Positions 14,635 to 22,686 of a stretch of DNA of 64,000 nucleotides are shown here, in pieces (the stretch's first letter is position 1; each line of letters opens with the position of its first letter). The notes below the pieces were generated by a model. It had not been told where the DNA came from. It saw nothing but the letters and a program-made list of their open reading frames with translations, and made no database searches. A program made the position numbers and the translations under genes. Origin of the DNA: Clostridia bacterium (GTDB taxonomy: Bacteria; Bacillota; Clostridia; Oscillospirales; Acutalibacteraceae); the NCBI GenBank assembly GCA_017507805.1, contig JAFWAC010000015.1, positions 1-64,000 of the forward strand. Direction: 5' to 3'.

Positions 14635-15783
14635 ATGACAAAATATGTTGAAACAGATTTGACGGTAGATACGGTCACACTGTGGTGGCCATATTATGAA
14701 AGAAATTTCGACAAAAAAGGTTGGAAATACAAAAAGCGAAAAAGAGAAGACAGACCTGATTCGTTCACGAAAAATATTGATAATATTCATCTAATTTACT
14801 TACCAAATTGGAATGAGTTCATGGTTTCATTTTCTGCATCAAAACTTGCGAACGGATGCAATGCTTTTCCATATACAAACAATCAATATGAACTTGTTAA
14901 AGAAAAAATAGAAGAGGTAATTCAATCCACATTCGGACACCCATTAAATATTGAGAACTCTTACATAAGCAGATTTGATGTCAATAAAAATATAGAATTC
15001 CCCAGCATTAAAGATGCCAAGGAATTCATTGGGTGGGCACAAAACCACCCCATTATCGGAAAGTACATAAAAACACCATACGGAGATAACGGCGATTACA
15101 GAAGATATAAAAGCGGTTTGGTCTTGAAAATTTATCTAAAAAACGAAGACCCCGCTTTGCCAGAAGAAATTAGGAAAATTTTACCTCCTACTGTTCGTAT
15201 TGAAGCGGAATGTAGAAAAGATGCTCGTAGAAAGATGTTGGGAACGGATGCAACTGGTGAAATACTTAAATATCCTGCAATTTGGCAACATTTTTATAAT
15301 GAAACTTTAGAAAAATTCAAATTAGGTGGCACTATATTGAACTTCAAAGACTATAAAAATGCGGTACAATCAATATTGCAGTTTGAATATCCAAGCAATC
15401 GTTACAGCACCATTACGAAAAAGGTGAATACATTAATCAAAACCTCTCTCGGTCAAAATATTAAAAACCATAAAGAGCAGGTTGAACTGATAAACAAGGT
15501 TTCAAACTATAACATCTTACCATATGCTTTTTCAAAAGCAGAACTAATACCCGATAATACTCTTTTGGCACATTCTGTAATGTCAGTAGAAGAACAGAAT
15601 TTTCAAGAGTATAACGATTTCGCTTTAGACGAGAATTTAAAGATATTTAGACAATGCCTCAACAAGAGAAAGAAGGAAGCAAAATGTACAAACATTTATC
15701 CAAAGCATACCATAGTTATTTATCCGTCAAACATTATTATTGGAAAATATTTTTGGGTAGTTCCGATAGACGACAGTTCATAG
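14635..15783 (+). CDS. Replication initiator-like protein (filamentous phage G2P / phage X type)
   Basis: A 382-residue protein. Segments such as FMVSFSASKLANGCNAF (about residues 62-78), ISRFDVNKN (about 105-113) and YRRYKSGLVLKIYLKNED follow the pattern of rolling-circle replication proteins of the inovirus G2P/Phage_X type also found in plasmids and mobilizable elements. Such proteins nick the element's origin, and some act in mobilization. The start has a GGGTGGTG site. The protein tail overlaps another open frame (15684-15989), so the exact end of the functional protein is a little uncertain. Catalytic tyrosines were not assigned. Confidence 0.65.
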   Translation: MTKYVETDLTVDTVTLWWPYYERNFDKKGWKYKKRKREDRPDSFTKNIDNIHLIYLPNWNEFMVSFSASKLANGCNAFPYTNNQYELVKEKIEEVIQSTFGHPLNIENSYISRFDVNKNIEFPSIKDAKEFIGWAQNHPIIGKYIKTPYGDNGDYRRYKSGLVLKIYLKNEDPALPEEIRKILPPTVRIEAECRKDARRKMLGTDATGEILKYPAIWQHFYNETLEKFKLGGTILNFKDYKNAVQSILQFEYPSNRYSTITKKVNTLIKTSLGQNIKNHKEQVELINKVSNYNILPYAFSKAELIPDNTLLAHSVMSVEEQNFQEYNDFALDENLKIFRQCLNKRKKEAKCTNIYPKHTIVIYPSNIIIGKYFWVVPIDDSS

Positions 15784-15973
15784 GTCTAATAACATATAAA
15801 ATTTATTTCATAACTTTACACTTAAAGAGTAGTGTAAAGTGTATGAAAAGTCAAGAAAACAAGACTACTTTGATAACTTTTTTAAGAGTAATCGTAAGGT
15901 GGTCTGCTTTGCTATGTTTAAATTTAGTTAAATTAACTCTCGTAATGGGGTTATTTGCCCCTTCGGGGCATAC
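15784..15973. other. Noncoding region after the replication gene
   Basis: An open plus frame (ATG at 15684 with a GAAGGAAG site, to 15989, 101 residues) starts inside the replication gene and crosses this stretch. It has no recognisable domain and is not called as a gene. A small hairpin CCCC TTC GGGG lies at about 15958-15968. Confidence 0.35.
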
Positions 15974-16122
15974 TTACCAACCAACCTAAATCACCATTCA
16001 ATCAAGTAAGTATTTTAAACATTAAAATCGCCTTGGGTTTATTACTGATTTTTAAAGGATTATGAATTGGAAAATGGTTAAAATTACTTTTTAAAACATT
16101 ATGCAAATGGGTAGGTTGGTAA
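15974..16122. repeat. Intergenic block C bounded by inverted TTACCAACC / GGTTGGTAA
   Basis: TTACCAACC (15974-15982, followed by a further AACC) and GGTTGGTAA (16114-16122) enclose about 130 bp of AT-rich sequence without a gene. A related GGTTGGTTAA lies at 16730-16739, near the start of the excisionase gene. Confidence 0.55.
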
Positions 16123-16273
16123 TGAATACGATTTGATTATATTAAAAAATATCTCTATTTGAAGATATTTCTATAGTCAAATTTAATAAATTACAATACT
16201 TACTTTTTGTATATAAAAGCGAAAATAAATTTTTTATAAAATTATTTTTTTAATAAAAAAAGTCTTTTTCCTT

Positions 16274-16626
16274 GCAAAAAAATGCGGTTTTGATTTATGA
16301 GAGAGTAAAATGCCGATTTTTTGTAAGAAAAAGCATCTAAAAACTGCAAATGAGGCAAAATGAGGGGTCTTGACAAATCGTATTTTTTGATTAAACTTAA
16401 TATTAGATGATGAAAAAACACTTAAAGACATTTCTTAAACACGATAAAGAATATAGAACTCAATGAAAATAGTATGAGTTATATATGATAAAGATTATAC
16501 TAAAAACAGAAAATAGATTAACAATTTGATATTACCGTCACTCGTATTGTTTTCAAATAATATGAGTGGCGATTTTTTATTTTTACGAAAGGTGGTGATT
16601 ATATGAAATTATTGTTATATGATTGA
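16274..16626 (+). promoter_or_regulatory. Second copy of the duplicated leader, upstream of the excision/integration genes
   Basis: A 51-nt hairpin (16274-16324) matches copy 1 at 41 of 51 positions and keeps the GCAAAAAA/TTTTTTG stem and the TGAGAG loop. A TTGACA follows at the same distance (16370-16375), then a terminator-like hairpin (16534-16585) and an AAGGTGGTG ribosome site. The ATG after it opens only a 7-residue peptide, MKLLLYD (16603-16626). Either a second replication gene was lost here, or the leader now controls the xis-int transcript about 170 nt further on. Confidence 0.55.
16534..16585 (+). terminator. Attenuator-like terminator, copy 2
   Basis: A stem of about 13 bp (ACCGTCACTCGTA against TATGAGTGGCGAT, with wobble pairs and one mismatch), followed by GATTTTTTATTTTT. 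It corresponds in position to the terminator at 14561-14614. Confidence 0.6.
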
Positions 16627-16797
16627 ATTTTTATTCAATAAAACTTTATGCAAAAACAAAAATAACGATTGGTTTTAAATATAAGAATGATAATGCATAT
16701 CAACTCTCTTTTAGATTTAAATTTTGGTGGGTTGGTTAAACAAGATAATGAAGTTACTTAAAAAACCTAATATTAAATTTTAAAAGGAGCAATATAT

Positions 16798-17007
16798 ATG
16801 GCAATTCCAAAAATTAAACCTGAATTTAAAATTATGCTTACCGTTGAAGAAACCTGTGGTGTTTTCGGCATCGGTGAACATACGATAAGGAAACTTATTC
16901 AAAGTAATCCTAATGCAGATTACCTGCTTCGTATTGGTACAAAAACTTTGATTAAAAGAAGTCTTTTTGAAAACTATCTTCTCAAAGAATCGGTATTACA
17001 TTATTGA
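16798..17007 (+). CDS. xis: Excisionase-like protein (Tn916 Xis type)
   Basis: A 69-residue protein with a winged-helix/MerR-like core. MLTVEETCGVFGIGEHTIRKLI is followed by a basic segment RIGTKTLIKRSLFENYL. That layout and size match Tn916-family excisionases, which bind near the att sites and steer the integrase toward excision. An AAAGGAGC site precedes the ATG. It is the first gene of the xis, zinc-protein, integrase run, as in most Tn916-like modules. Confidence 0.85.
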   Translation: MAIPKIKPEFKIMLTVEETCGVFGIGEHTIRKLIQSNPNADYLLRIGTKTLIKRSLFENYLLKESVLHY

Positions 17008-17029
17008 TTTAGAGAGGAATGTTAAGATT

Positions 17030-17437
17030 ATGAATGTAAATCTTGAAGGTATGAAATTTAACCATTTAACTGTGATTAAATATGCTGGGACAGATAAATT
17101 CCAAAAAAGATTATGGGAATGTAGGTGCGATTGCGGTGCTACAACATATGCTACCACAAGTGCTTTGAAAAACGATTATAAAAAGTCTTGCGGTTGCTTG
17201 AAACATACTTCAAATGCAAACGACTTAAAAGGTCAAAGATTTGGTATGTTGACTGTAATGAAACGAGCAGGAACAAACAAACATCGCAAAGCACTATGGC
17301 GATGCAAATGTGATTGCGGGAGAATCACCGCGGTTTCATCTGTTGACCTAGTAACTGGTAATACCAAGTCCTGCGGTTGTCTCGGCAAGAATTATGCCAA
17401 ACGAAATCTAATGGAAGGTGGTTATTGGAATGGATAG
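17030..17437 (+). CDS. Two-repeat cysteine-rich (zinc-binding) protein
   Basis: The frame is open from 16967, but that start lies inside xis. The ATG at 17030 follows an AGAGAGG and starts right at the first repeat (135 residues). Two similar units (residues 4-57 and 65-118) each have G-x-x-F-x-x-LTV, a W/CxCDCG cluster and a KSCGCL ending, giving four cysteines per unit that likely bind zinc. Similar CxCDCG...SCGCL modules occur in phage and mobile-element proteins, often beside AP2 or HNH domains, and probably bind DNA. Its 3' end overlaps the integrase start by 8 nt. Confidence 0.75.
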   Translation: MNVNLEGMKFNHLTVIKYAGTDKFQKRLWECRCDCGATTYATTSALKNDYKKSCGCLKHTSNANDLKGQRFGMLTVMKRAGTNKHRKALWRCKCDCGRITAVSSVDLVTGNTKSCGCLGKNYAKRNLMEGGYWNG

Positions 17438-18737
17438 AAGAGACTTAAAAAACAGACTGCTTCTAAAAGGAGAACAACAAAAGAAAACTGGTAAAAACAA
17501 AGGTCTATATGAATACCGATATAAAGACCAATATGGTGAACTACGAAGTGTTTATAGTTGGAGATTAACTGCATCAGACCCTCAACTGAAAGGAAAACAA
17601 AAATGCGAACCGCTTCGTGATATGGAAAGAAAAATCGAAGAAGACTTGCACGATGAGATTGATACTTACACTTCTAAAAAAGTTACTTTAAATGAGCGAT
17701 TTGATTTGTATATGAGCAACAAAAAAGCACTCGAAGAGACCACAAAAAACAACTATGTTTATATGTATAACCATTGTGTTAAAGACGAAATTGGCAAATT
17801 AAAGTTATGCGACATCAACTCAACAAGAATGAAAAAATTTTATATGGACCTTGTAAGCAAAAGAGGTTATCAACCTGCTACAGTAGATAATATCCATACC
17901 TTTCTAAACCCAGTTTTCGATGATGCTGTTGATGATAATATCATTAGAAATAACCCTTGCACAAAAGCGAGAAAAGAAGTTAAAAATTTACATGGTTGGT
18001 CCAATAAAAACAAGATAAAAGGTTTAACTTGTAGTGAACAACGAAATTTTGTTGATTTTATGCTATCGCAAAAGTGTTTTGCGAGATGGGTAAATGTTAT
18101 AACCGTGCTTCTCGGCTCTGGAATGAGAATCAGTGAATTGAGAGGTCTTTGTTGGGAAGATGTTTCGTTTGAAAAAAACCAAATCTATATCAATAAGCAA
18201 TTAGTCTATCGTCAATGGGAAGAACCAGACGGGACTAAACGATGCTATGACAAAATAAAGGATGTTAAAACAACAGCAGCGGAACGAGTTTTGGAAATGG
18301 AACCGAAAGTTCGAGAAGCACTTTTAGCAGAAAAAGAAAGACAGAAAAATCTCCCACATAGAGATAATTTAATTGATGGATATAGTAACTGGGTTTTTCT
18401 TAATCGTTACGGGCTTATTTTAAGTGCCAAAAGTGTAAATGATGCAATTGATAATATCATTAAAAAATATAATAGTGCTGAAAAAGCGAAATCAGAGAAA
18501 GAAAGTAGAGACCCAGTATATTTACCACATCAGACAAATCATATGCTACGACACTCGTATTGCACTCGAATGATTGAGAAATGTTGCGAACCCAATAGTG
18601 GAATTACAGTTAAGGTAGTCCAATATCTGATGGGACACGAAGATATAAAAACAACACTTGATATTTATACAGATGTTAGCGAAGAGTTTGCTAAAAAAAC
18701 AATGTCTAATCTTGCAGGTGAAATTTATCTTGGATGA
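17430..18737 (+). CDS. int: Tyrosine integrase, Tn916 family
   Basis: A start at 17430 is chosen because an AAGGTGG lies 8 nt upstream, giving 435 residues. The N-terminal arm-binding region (KNKGLYEYRYKDQYGELRSVYSW) matches Tn916-like integrases. It is followed by a SAM-like core-binding domain and the catalytic domain with arginine in GSGMRISELRGL, HMLRHSYCTR, LMGHED and the nucleophile in LDIYTDV. It inserts the element at the 3' end of lysS, whose stop codon lies 161 bp downstream. Arm-type sites are proposed at 727-773 and 18802-18848. Confidence 0.96.
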   Translation: MDRRDLKNRLLLKGEQQKKTGKNKGLYEYRYKDQYGELRSVYSWRLTASDPQLKGKQKCEPLRDMERKIEEDLHDEIDTYTSKKVTLNERFDLYMSNKKALEETTKNNYVYMYNHCVKDEIGKLKLCDINSTRMKKFYMDLVSKRGYQPATVDNIHTFLNPVFDDAVDDNIIRNNPCTKARKEVKNLHGWSNKNKIKGLTCSEQRNFVDFMLSQKCFARWVNVITVLLGSGMRISELRGLCWEDVSFEKNQIYINKQLVYRQWEEPDGTKRCYDKIKDVKTTAAERVLEMEPKVREALLAEKERQKNLPHRDNLIDGYSNWVFLNRYGLILSAKSVNDAIDNIIKKYNSAEKAKSEKESRDPVYLPHQTNHMLRHSYCTRMIEKCCEPNSGITVKVVQYLMGHEDIKTTLDIYTDVSEEFAKKTMSNLAGEIYLG

Positions 18738-18801
18738 ATTTAAAGCAAAAGAAAAGTAGGTATCAACTCGAAATTGATACCTACTTATTTTATATATTTT
18801 C

Positions 18802-18848
18802 TTTGGGTAAATCACGGGCAAAAAGGGTAAATTTGGGGTAAACTCAAT
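18802..18848 (+). repeat. Right arm-type direct repeat (GGGTAA motifs)
   Basis: This copy matches 727-773 at 39 of 47 positions, in the same orientation. It sits between the integrase stop codon and the right att core. Four GGGTAA-like motifs recur at about 12-nt spacing. Confidence 0.65.
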
Positions 18849-18871
18849 ATTTTCCACCATTTTAAGTCCCG

Positions 18872-18923
18872 CAACCCCGCATAAATAAAGGGTTTTATTA
18901 GTCTAACGGTTTCATTGTGGGGA
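18872..18923. other. Right attachment site at the lysS 3' end
   Basis: The core 18896-18923 spans the lysS stop codon and its last eight codons, shared with 565-592. The adjoining AACCCCGCATAA block (18873-18884) has a counterpart at 533-543. This is where element and chromosome join next to the integrase. Confidence 0.8.
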
Positions 18924-20394
18924 AAAGGATTACCTCTCTTATTGTATCTGAGTTGGTGAGGAGCATAACAGCTCTGTCTATACCGATACCCATACCGCCT
19001 GTTGGAGGCATACCGTACTCCATAGCAGTGAGGAAATCCTCGTCAAGCATCTCTGCCTCATCATCGCCGCGCTCACGAAGCTCTAACTGCTTCTCAAAGC
19101 GTTCGCGCTGAACAATGGGGTCATTAAGCTCGGAGTATGCGTTAGCAAGCTCACTGTGGCAAACGAAAAGCTCAAAGCGCTCTGTAAGTCTGGGGTCAGC
19201 AGGGGAAGCCTTTGTAAGTGGCGAAACCTCAACAGGATACATTGTTATAAATGTAGGCTGAATAAGCTTTTCCTCAACCCTTTGGTCAAAGCAGGCGTAA
19301 AGAGCATTGCCCCAAGTCTGGTCTGCGGTTTCAGCAAGCTCGACACCGATTGCCTTTGCCGCCGCTACTGCTTCGGCATCGTCAGTAATACTATCGAAAT
19401 CTATGCCCACATATTCTTTTACGGCATCAACCATAGTAAGTCTTCGCCAGCCGGGGGTAAGGTCGATTTTCTCGCCTTGCCACTCAACCTCATAAGTATC
19501 TAAAATTTCTTTTGCCGCACCTGAAATTATACCCTCGGCAATATCCATCATATCGTGGAAATCGGCGTATGCCTGATACAATTCAACCGTTGTAAACTCA
19601 GGATTGTGCTTAGGGTCCATACCTTCGTTACGGAAAATTCTGCCTATTTCATAAACTCTGTCCATACCGCCAACGATAAGGCGCTTTAAGGGAAGCTCGG
19701 TTGCTATTCTCATATACATAGGAATGTTGAGGGTATTGTGGTGAGTAATAAAAGGACGGGCGGCAGCACCGCCTACGATGGTATTAAGTACGGGGGTTTC
19801 AACCTCGATGTAGTTCATATCGTCAAGGTATTTGCGCATAAATTTGATAAAGCTTGAACGAATGATAAAATTGCGCTTAACATTATCATTCATAATAAGG
19901 TCAACATATCTCTGACGGAATCTTAAATCGTTGTTAGTAAGTCCGTGGAATTTTTCGGGCAGGGGAATAAGGGATTTTGAAAGCAGCTTGATTGAGGTTG
20001 CATGAACCGAAATCTCGCCTGTCTGGGTTTTAAAAACAAAGCCTTCAACACCGATTATATCGCCTATATCCCACTTTTTAAAGCCCGCATAAATTTCCTC
20101 ACCCACATCGTCTCTGCGAACATAAAGCTGGATTTTACCGCTATTGTCCTTAAGACCGACAAAGCTTGCTTTACCCATTATTCTGCGAGCTACAATACGG
20201 CCTGCAATTTTTACGGTAGTGCCTTCGAGCGAATCAAAATTGTCCTTGATTTTTTGTGAATCGCTTGTAAAGTCAAACTTAGTAACGGTGTAGGGGTCAT
20301 TACCTGCTTCTTTAAGAGCCGCAAGTTTTTCGCGTCTTAAACGCAAAATTTCGTTAAGCTCCGGTTCATTATTTGAAACAATATTTTCTGCCAT
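18898..20394 (-). CDS. lysS: Lysyl-tRNA synthetase, class II
   Basis: A 498-residue protein with an N-terminal OB-fold (VKIAGRIVARRIMGKASFVGL, about residues 60-80) and the class II motifs: motif 2 FRNEGMDPKHNPEFT and the C-terminal GGMGIGIDRAVML. It charges tRNA-Lys. The gene follows greA by 20 nt and is probably co-transcribed with it. The last eight codons lie within the att site, so the present 3' end may come from the element. The reading frame is intact, ending PTMKPLD. Confidence 0.98.
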   Translation of the reverse strand: MAENIVSNNEPELNEILRLRREKLAALKEAGNDPYTVTKFDFTSDSQKIKDNFDSLEGTTVKIAGRIVARRIMGKASFVGLKDNSGKIQLYVRRDDVGEEIYAGFKKWDIGDIIGVEGFVFKTQTGEISVHATSIKLLSKSLIPLPEKFHGLTNNDLRFRQRYVDLIMNDNVKRNFIIRSSFIKFMRKYLDDMNYIEVETPVLNTIVGGAAARPFITHHNTLNIPMYMRIATELPLKRLIVGGMDRVYEIGRIFRNEGMDPKHNPEFTTVELYQAYADFHDMMDIAEGIISGAAKEILDTYEVEWQGEKIDLTPGWRRLTMVDAVKEYVGIDFDSITDDAEAVAAAKAIGVELAETADQTWGNALYACFDQRVEEKLIQPTFITMYPVEVSPLTKASPADPRLTERFELFVCHSELANAYSELNDPIVQRERFEKQLELRERGDDEAEMLDEDFLTAMEYGMPPTGGMGIGIDRAVMLLTNSDTIREVILFPTMKPLD

Positions 20395-20414
20395 ATCTGT
20401 GCCATTCCTTTGAA

Positions 20415-20888
20415 TTATTTTGAAATTTCTAAAATTTTAAGCTTGAATTCTCCGCCGGGGGCTTCAACAATTACTTCATCACCGATTTTTTTGCCGAGCA
20501 AGGCTCTGCCAACGGGGGATTCGTCCGATATTTTTCCGTTACGGGGGTCAGCCTCGGTAGAGCCGACAACACGGTATTCGCTTTCGTCACCGTATTCAAC
20601 ATCAAGCACCTTGACCTTGACACCAATCATAACGCTTTTAGCTTTGCCTTTGATATCCTCAATAATTTCAACATTCTTGAGCATTGCTTCAATCTCAACG
20701 ATACGCGCTTCGATTTTAGCCTGTTCATTTTTAGCTTCGTCATATTCACTGTTTTCGGAAAGGTCGCCGTAGCCGCGTGCTACCTTGATTTTTTCCGCAA
20801 TTTCTGCGCGCCCCTTAGTTTTAAGGATTTCCAGCTCGTCCTGGAGCTTTTTTAGTCCGTCGTCGGTAATTTTGATAGTTTTCGCCAT
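20415..20888 (-). CDS. greA: Transcription elongation factor GreA
   Basis: A 157-residue protein of standard length. The N-terminal coiled coil (about 5-75) has the [17 protein letters not shown] tip motif with the acidic residues that enter the RNA polymerase channel. A C-terminal globular domain follows ([16 protein letters not shown]). It rescues backtracked polymerase by stimulating RNA cleavage. It is the first gene of the greA-lysS pair and has a consensus promoter. Confidence 0.98.
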   Translation of the reverse strand: MAKTIKITDDGLKKLQDELEILKTKGRAEIAEKIKVARGYGDLSENSEYDEAKNEQAKIEARIVEIEAMLKNVEIIEDIKGKAKSVMIGVKVKVLDVEYGDESEYRVVGSTEADPRNGKISDESPVGRALLGKKIGDEVIVEAPGGEFKLKILEISK

Positions 20889-20948
20889 GAAAAAAACCTA
20901 CTTTCTATATTTTTATTAGGGAACAACCTTATTAGTCTAATAAAAAAT

Positions 20949-20977
20949 ATTATATAATTTTTATTCCGTTATGTCAA
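20949..20977 (-). promoter_or_regulatory. greA-lysS promoter
   Basis: On the minus strand TTGACA (20977-20972) and TATAAT (20954-20949) have a 17-nt spacer. It is back to back with the promoter at 21005-21034. Confidence 0.8.
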
Positions 20978-21004
20978 GTTTTAAATAAACGAATGTTTTA
21001 TTTC

Positions 21005-21034
21005 TTGACAAATGGTCGTACGGTAGTATATTAT
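21005..21034 (+). promoter_or_regulatory. Promoter of the cohesin-domain gene
   Basis: TTGACA (21005-21010), an 18-nt spacer and TATTAT (21029-21034), 75 nt upstream of the chosen start codon at 21110. Confidence 0.7.
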
Positions 21035-21109
21035 ATGCTAAACAGCATAATTTTAATTTGGCTGTTTTTGTTAATTAAATCGGTTTTGTACCGAGAAAGA
21101 GGAAAGCTT

Positions 21110-21607
21110 ATGAATAAAAAGGTTGTAATTATCGTAGCTGCTGTTGTGTTGGCAGTTGCACTTGTTATCACCGGCACAGTTTTGATTTTGGAATCATCTT
21201 TCGGTGGCTCTGCAAGCGGAGATCCAACTATTACCGTTGGCACCGTTTCCGGATCTAAGGGAGATACAGTTAAGGTTCCTGTGGAGATCAGCTCAAATCC
21301 GGGAATAATGGCATTTTTGCTTGAGTTCAATTATGATAAAGAGGCTCTGGAATACACCGGCTATAAAGAGGGTGATTTCCTCACAGGTTATGATGTAAAC
21401 GCAACCGAAGGTACGGTTAAGTTCTTAAATCTTGAGGACAACGATGTTGCTAAAAACGGTGTTTTGATTTATCTTGAGTTCAAGATTTTGGATGGTGCCG
21501 CCGCCAAAAATGATATTAAGCTTGTTATCGGAGAAAACAGTATCTGCAATTATAATGAGGAAGTTATTGAGGTAACCGCAAAAGACGGTAGCGTTAAGGT
21601 TAAATAA
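21110..21607 (+). CDS. Membrane-anchored protein with a single cohesin-like domain
   Basis: The frame is open from 20993, but that start lies ahead of the promoter. The ATG at 21110 has AAAGAGGA upstream and begins a typical anchor, MNKKVVIIVAAVVLAVALVI (165 residues in all). After a short linker comes a cohesin fold (about 40-165): ITVGTVSGSKGDTVKVPVEI, GIMAFLLEFNYDKEALEYTG, and the later GVLIYLEFKIL. Cohesins bind dockerins in cellulosomes and related cell-surface complexes of Ruminococcaceae. Here there is only one domain and no dockerin, enzyme or scaffold neighbour. It may be a surface receptor or simply use the fold. Confidence 0.8.
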   Translation: MNKKVVIIVAAVVLAVALVITGTVLILESSFGGSASGDPTITVGTVSGSKGDTVKVPVEISSNPGIMAFLLEFNYDKEALEYTGYKEGDFLTGYDVNATEGTVKFLNLEDNDVAKNGVLIYLEFKILDGAAAKNDIKLVIGENSICNYNEEVIEVTAKDGSVKVK

Positions 21608-21624
21608 TTGTAGGGGAAATATCT

Positions 21625-22350
21625 ATGGATTATAAAGAAACAGAATGGTATGGCTTCAAGTGCCTTGAATTTAAGCTTTTAGACAGAAGAGCCCTTCTTG
21701 TTGTTCCGAACCAACCAAACGGAAGCGGCAAATGGCTTTTAAAGACCGAGTATTTCGGAGCTTTTCCGAATTTTGAAATCGAGATGCTTAAAAGGGGCTA
21801 TTATTTGGCATACATAGCAAATAAAACCCGTTGGTATCATCCGTCTGACAGTGATGCCAAGGCAGAGCTTTGCAAGTTTTTACAAAGGGAATTTTCTTTG
21901 AGCGAAAAGTGTGTCCCCGTTGGTATGAGCTGTGGCGGAATGCATGCGGTTTATTTTGCTGACCGTTATCCTGAACACATTGCTGCACTATATCTTGATG
22001 CGCCGGTGCTTAATTTGCTTAGCTGCCCTTGCAAGCTCGGTGTGGCTACAAACGGCTTTTATGAGGAATTTGTAGAGCATACGGGTGTTACCGTTTCGGA
22101 GCTTCTGAATTACCGCAATCACCCGATTGACAGGGCGGAGAGTATTGTTAAAAACAATATCCCTGTAATGCTTATATGCGGCGATAGTGACGATACTGTG
22201 CCTTATGTTGAAAACGGAAAAATTCTTTCTGAATATATGCGCGCAAACGGCGGTATTTTGACCGAGATTTTAAAACCGAACTGCAACCATCATCCCCACG
22301 GTTTAGAGGATGTAGCTCCACTTGTTGAATTTGTGGAAAAGTATTATTAA
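21625..22350 (+). CDS. Alpha/beta hydrolase family protein
   Basis: A 241-residue protein with the alpha/beta hydrolase plan: nucleophile elbow GMSCGG (serine near residue 95), acid in ICGDSDDTVPY (near 190) and histidine in NHHPHGLED (near 222). The substrate is not evident; a small ester or acylated sugar is likely for this type. It follows the cohesin-domain gene by 17 nt and is followed by a terminator, so the two form a short operon. Confidence 0.85.
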   Translation: MDYKETEWYGFKCLEFKLLDRRALLVVPNQPNGSGKWLLKTEYFGAFPNFEIEMLKRGYYLAYIANKTRWYHPSDSDAKAELCKFLQREFSLSEKCVPVGMSCGGMHAVYFADRYPEHIAALYLDAPVLNLLSCPCKLGVATNGFYEEFVEHTGVTVSELLNYRNHPIDRAESIVKNNIPVMLICGDSDDTVPYVENGKILSEYMRANGGILTEILKPNCNHHPHGLEDVAPLVEFVEKYY

Positions 22351-22366
22351 TAGTTGATTGAATGAT

Positions 22367-22402
22367 AACCGCGGCAGAAGCTTGGATTCTGCCGCGGTTT
22401 TG
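22367..22402 (+). terminator. Rho-independent terminator
   Basis: A 12-bp perfect stem AACCGCGGCAGA (22367-22378 and 22388-22399) followed by TTGTG. It ends the cohesin-hydrolase operon. Confidence 0.8.
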
Positions 22403-22461
22403 TGTATTACTGCGTATTGTCTTGATTTGTGGCTTGTTTGTTGAAATGAAAATAACATTTC

Positions 22462-22536
22462 GTAGGGAACGACCTGTGTGTCGTTCCTTTAAAATTCATC
22501 AATATCCAACAGAACGACACACAGGTCATTCCCTAC
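22462..22536. repeat. Long inverted repeat, likely a dispersed palindromic element
   Basis: Two 25-nt arms (22462-22486 and 22512-22536) are complementary at 24 of 25 positions, with a 25-nt loop. The left arm begins GTAGGGAACGACCTGTGTG. It lies in a gene-free gap between convergent genes. Repeats of this general look are scattered in related gut Firmicutes, which would have to be checked genome-wide. The rest of the gap (22540-22686) shows nothing recognisable. Confidence 0.65.
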
Positions 22537-22686
22537 AAATAACCCCAATAAACTATAATTTATATGTGTTTACGCCATCGGGGTATCGTGTTGTAATTTT
22601 GCAGAATAAAAGGGCGGAATGACCGCGGGGGCACCCCGCTAAACTGTAATTTACAAAAAGCATTGATGAATAATATTTTTAAAACA

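Larger units (their letters stand above)
565..18923. mobile_element. Integrated genetic element at the 3' end of lysS (about 18.3 kb)
   Basis: The element is bounded by the two lysS 3'-end copies (565-592 and 18896-18923), with a GGGTAA-rich direct repeat inside each end. Genes for excisionase, a zinc-binding protein and a Tn916-type integrase lie at the right end, reading toward lysS. It also carries a replication initiator-like protein, a serine recombinase, a type I restriction-modification operon, Fic, a MazF-like toxin and many AT-rich intergenic regions. No coupling ATPase, type IV secretion genes or capsid genes are seen. That points to a defence island or a mobilizable, phage-satellite-like element rather than a self-transmissible one. 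Whether it still excises is unknown. Confidence 0.8.

Noticed and set aside
22362-22622. Open plus frame after the alpha/beta hydrolase
   Set aside because: It runs through a terminator and a palindromic repeat and has no ribosome site or protein-like composition.
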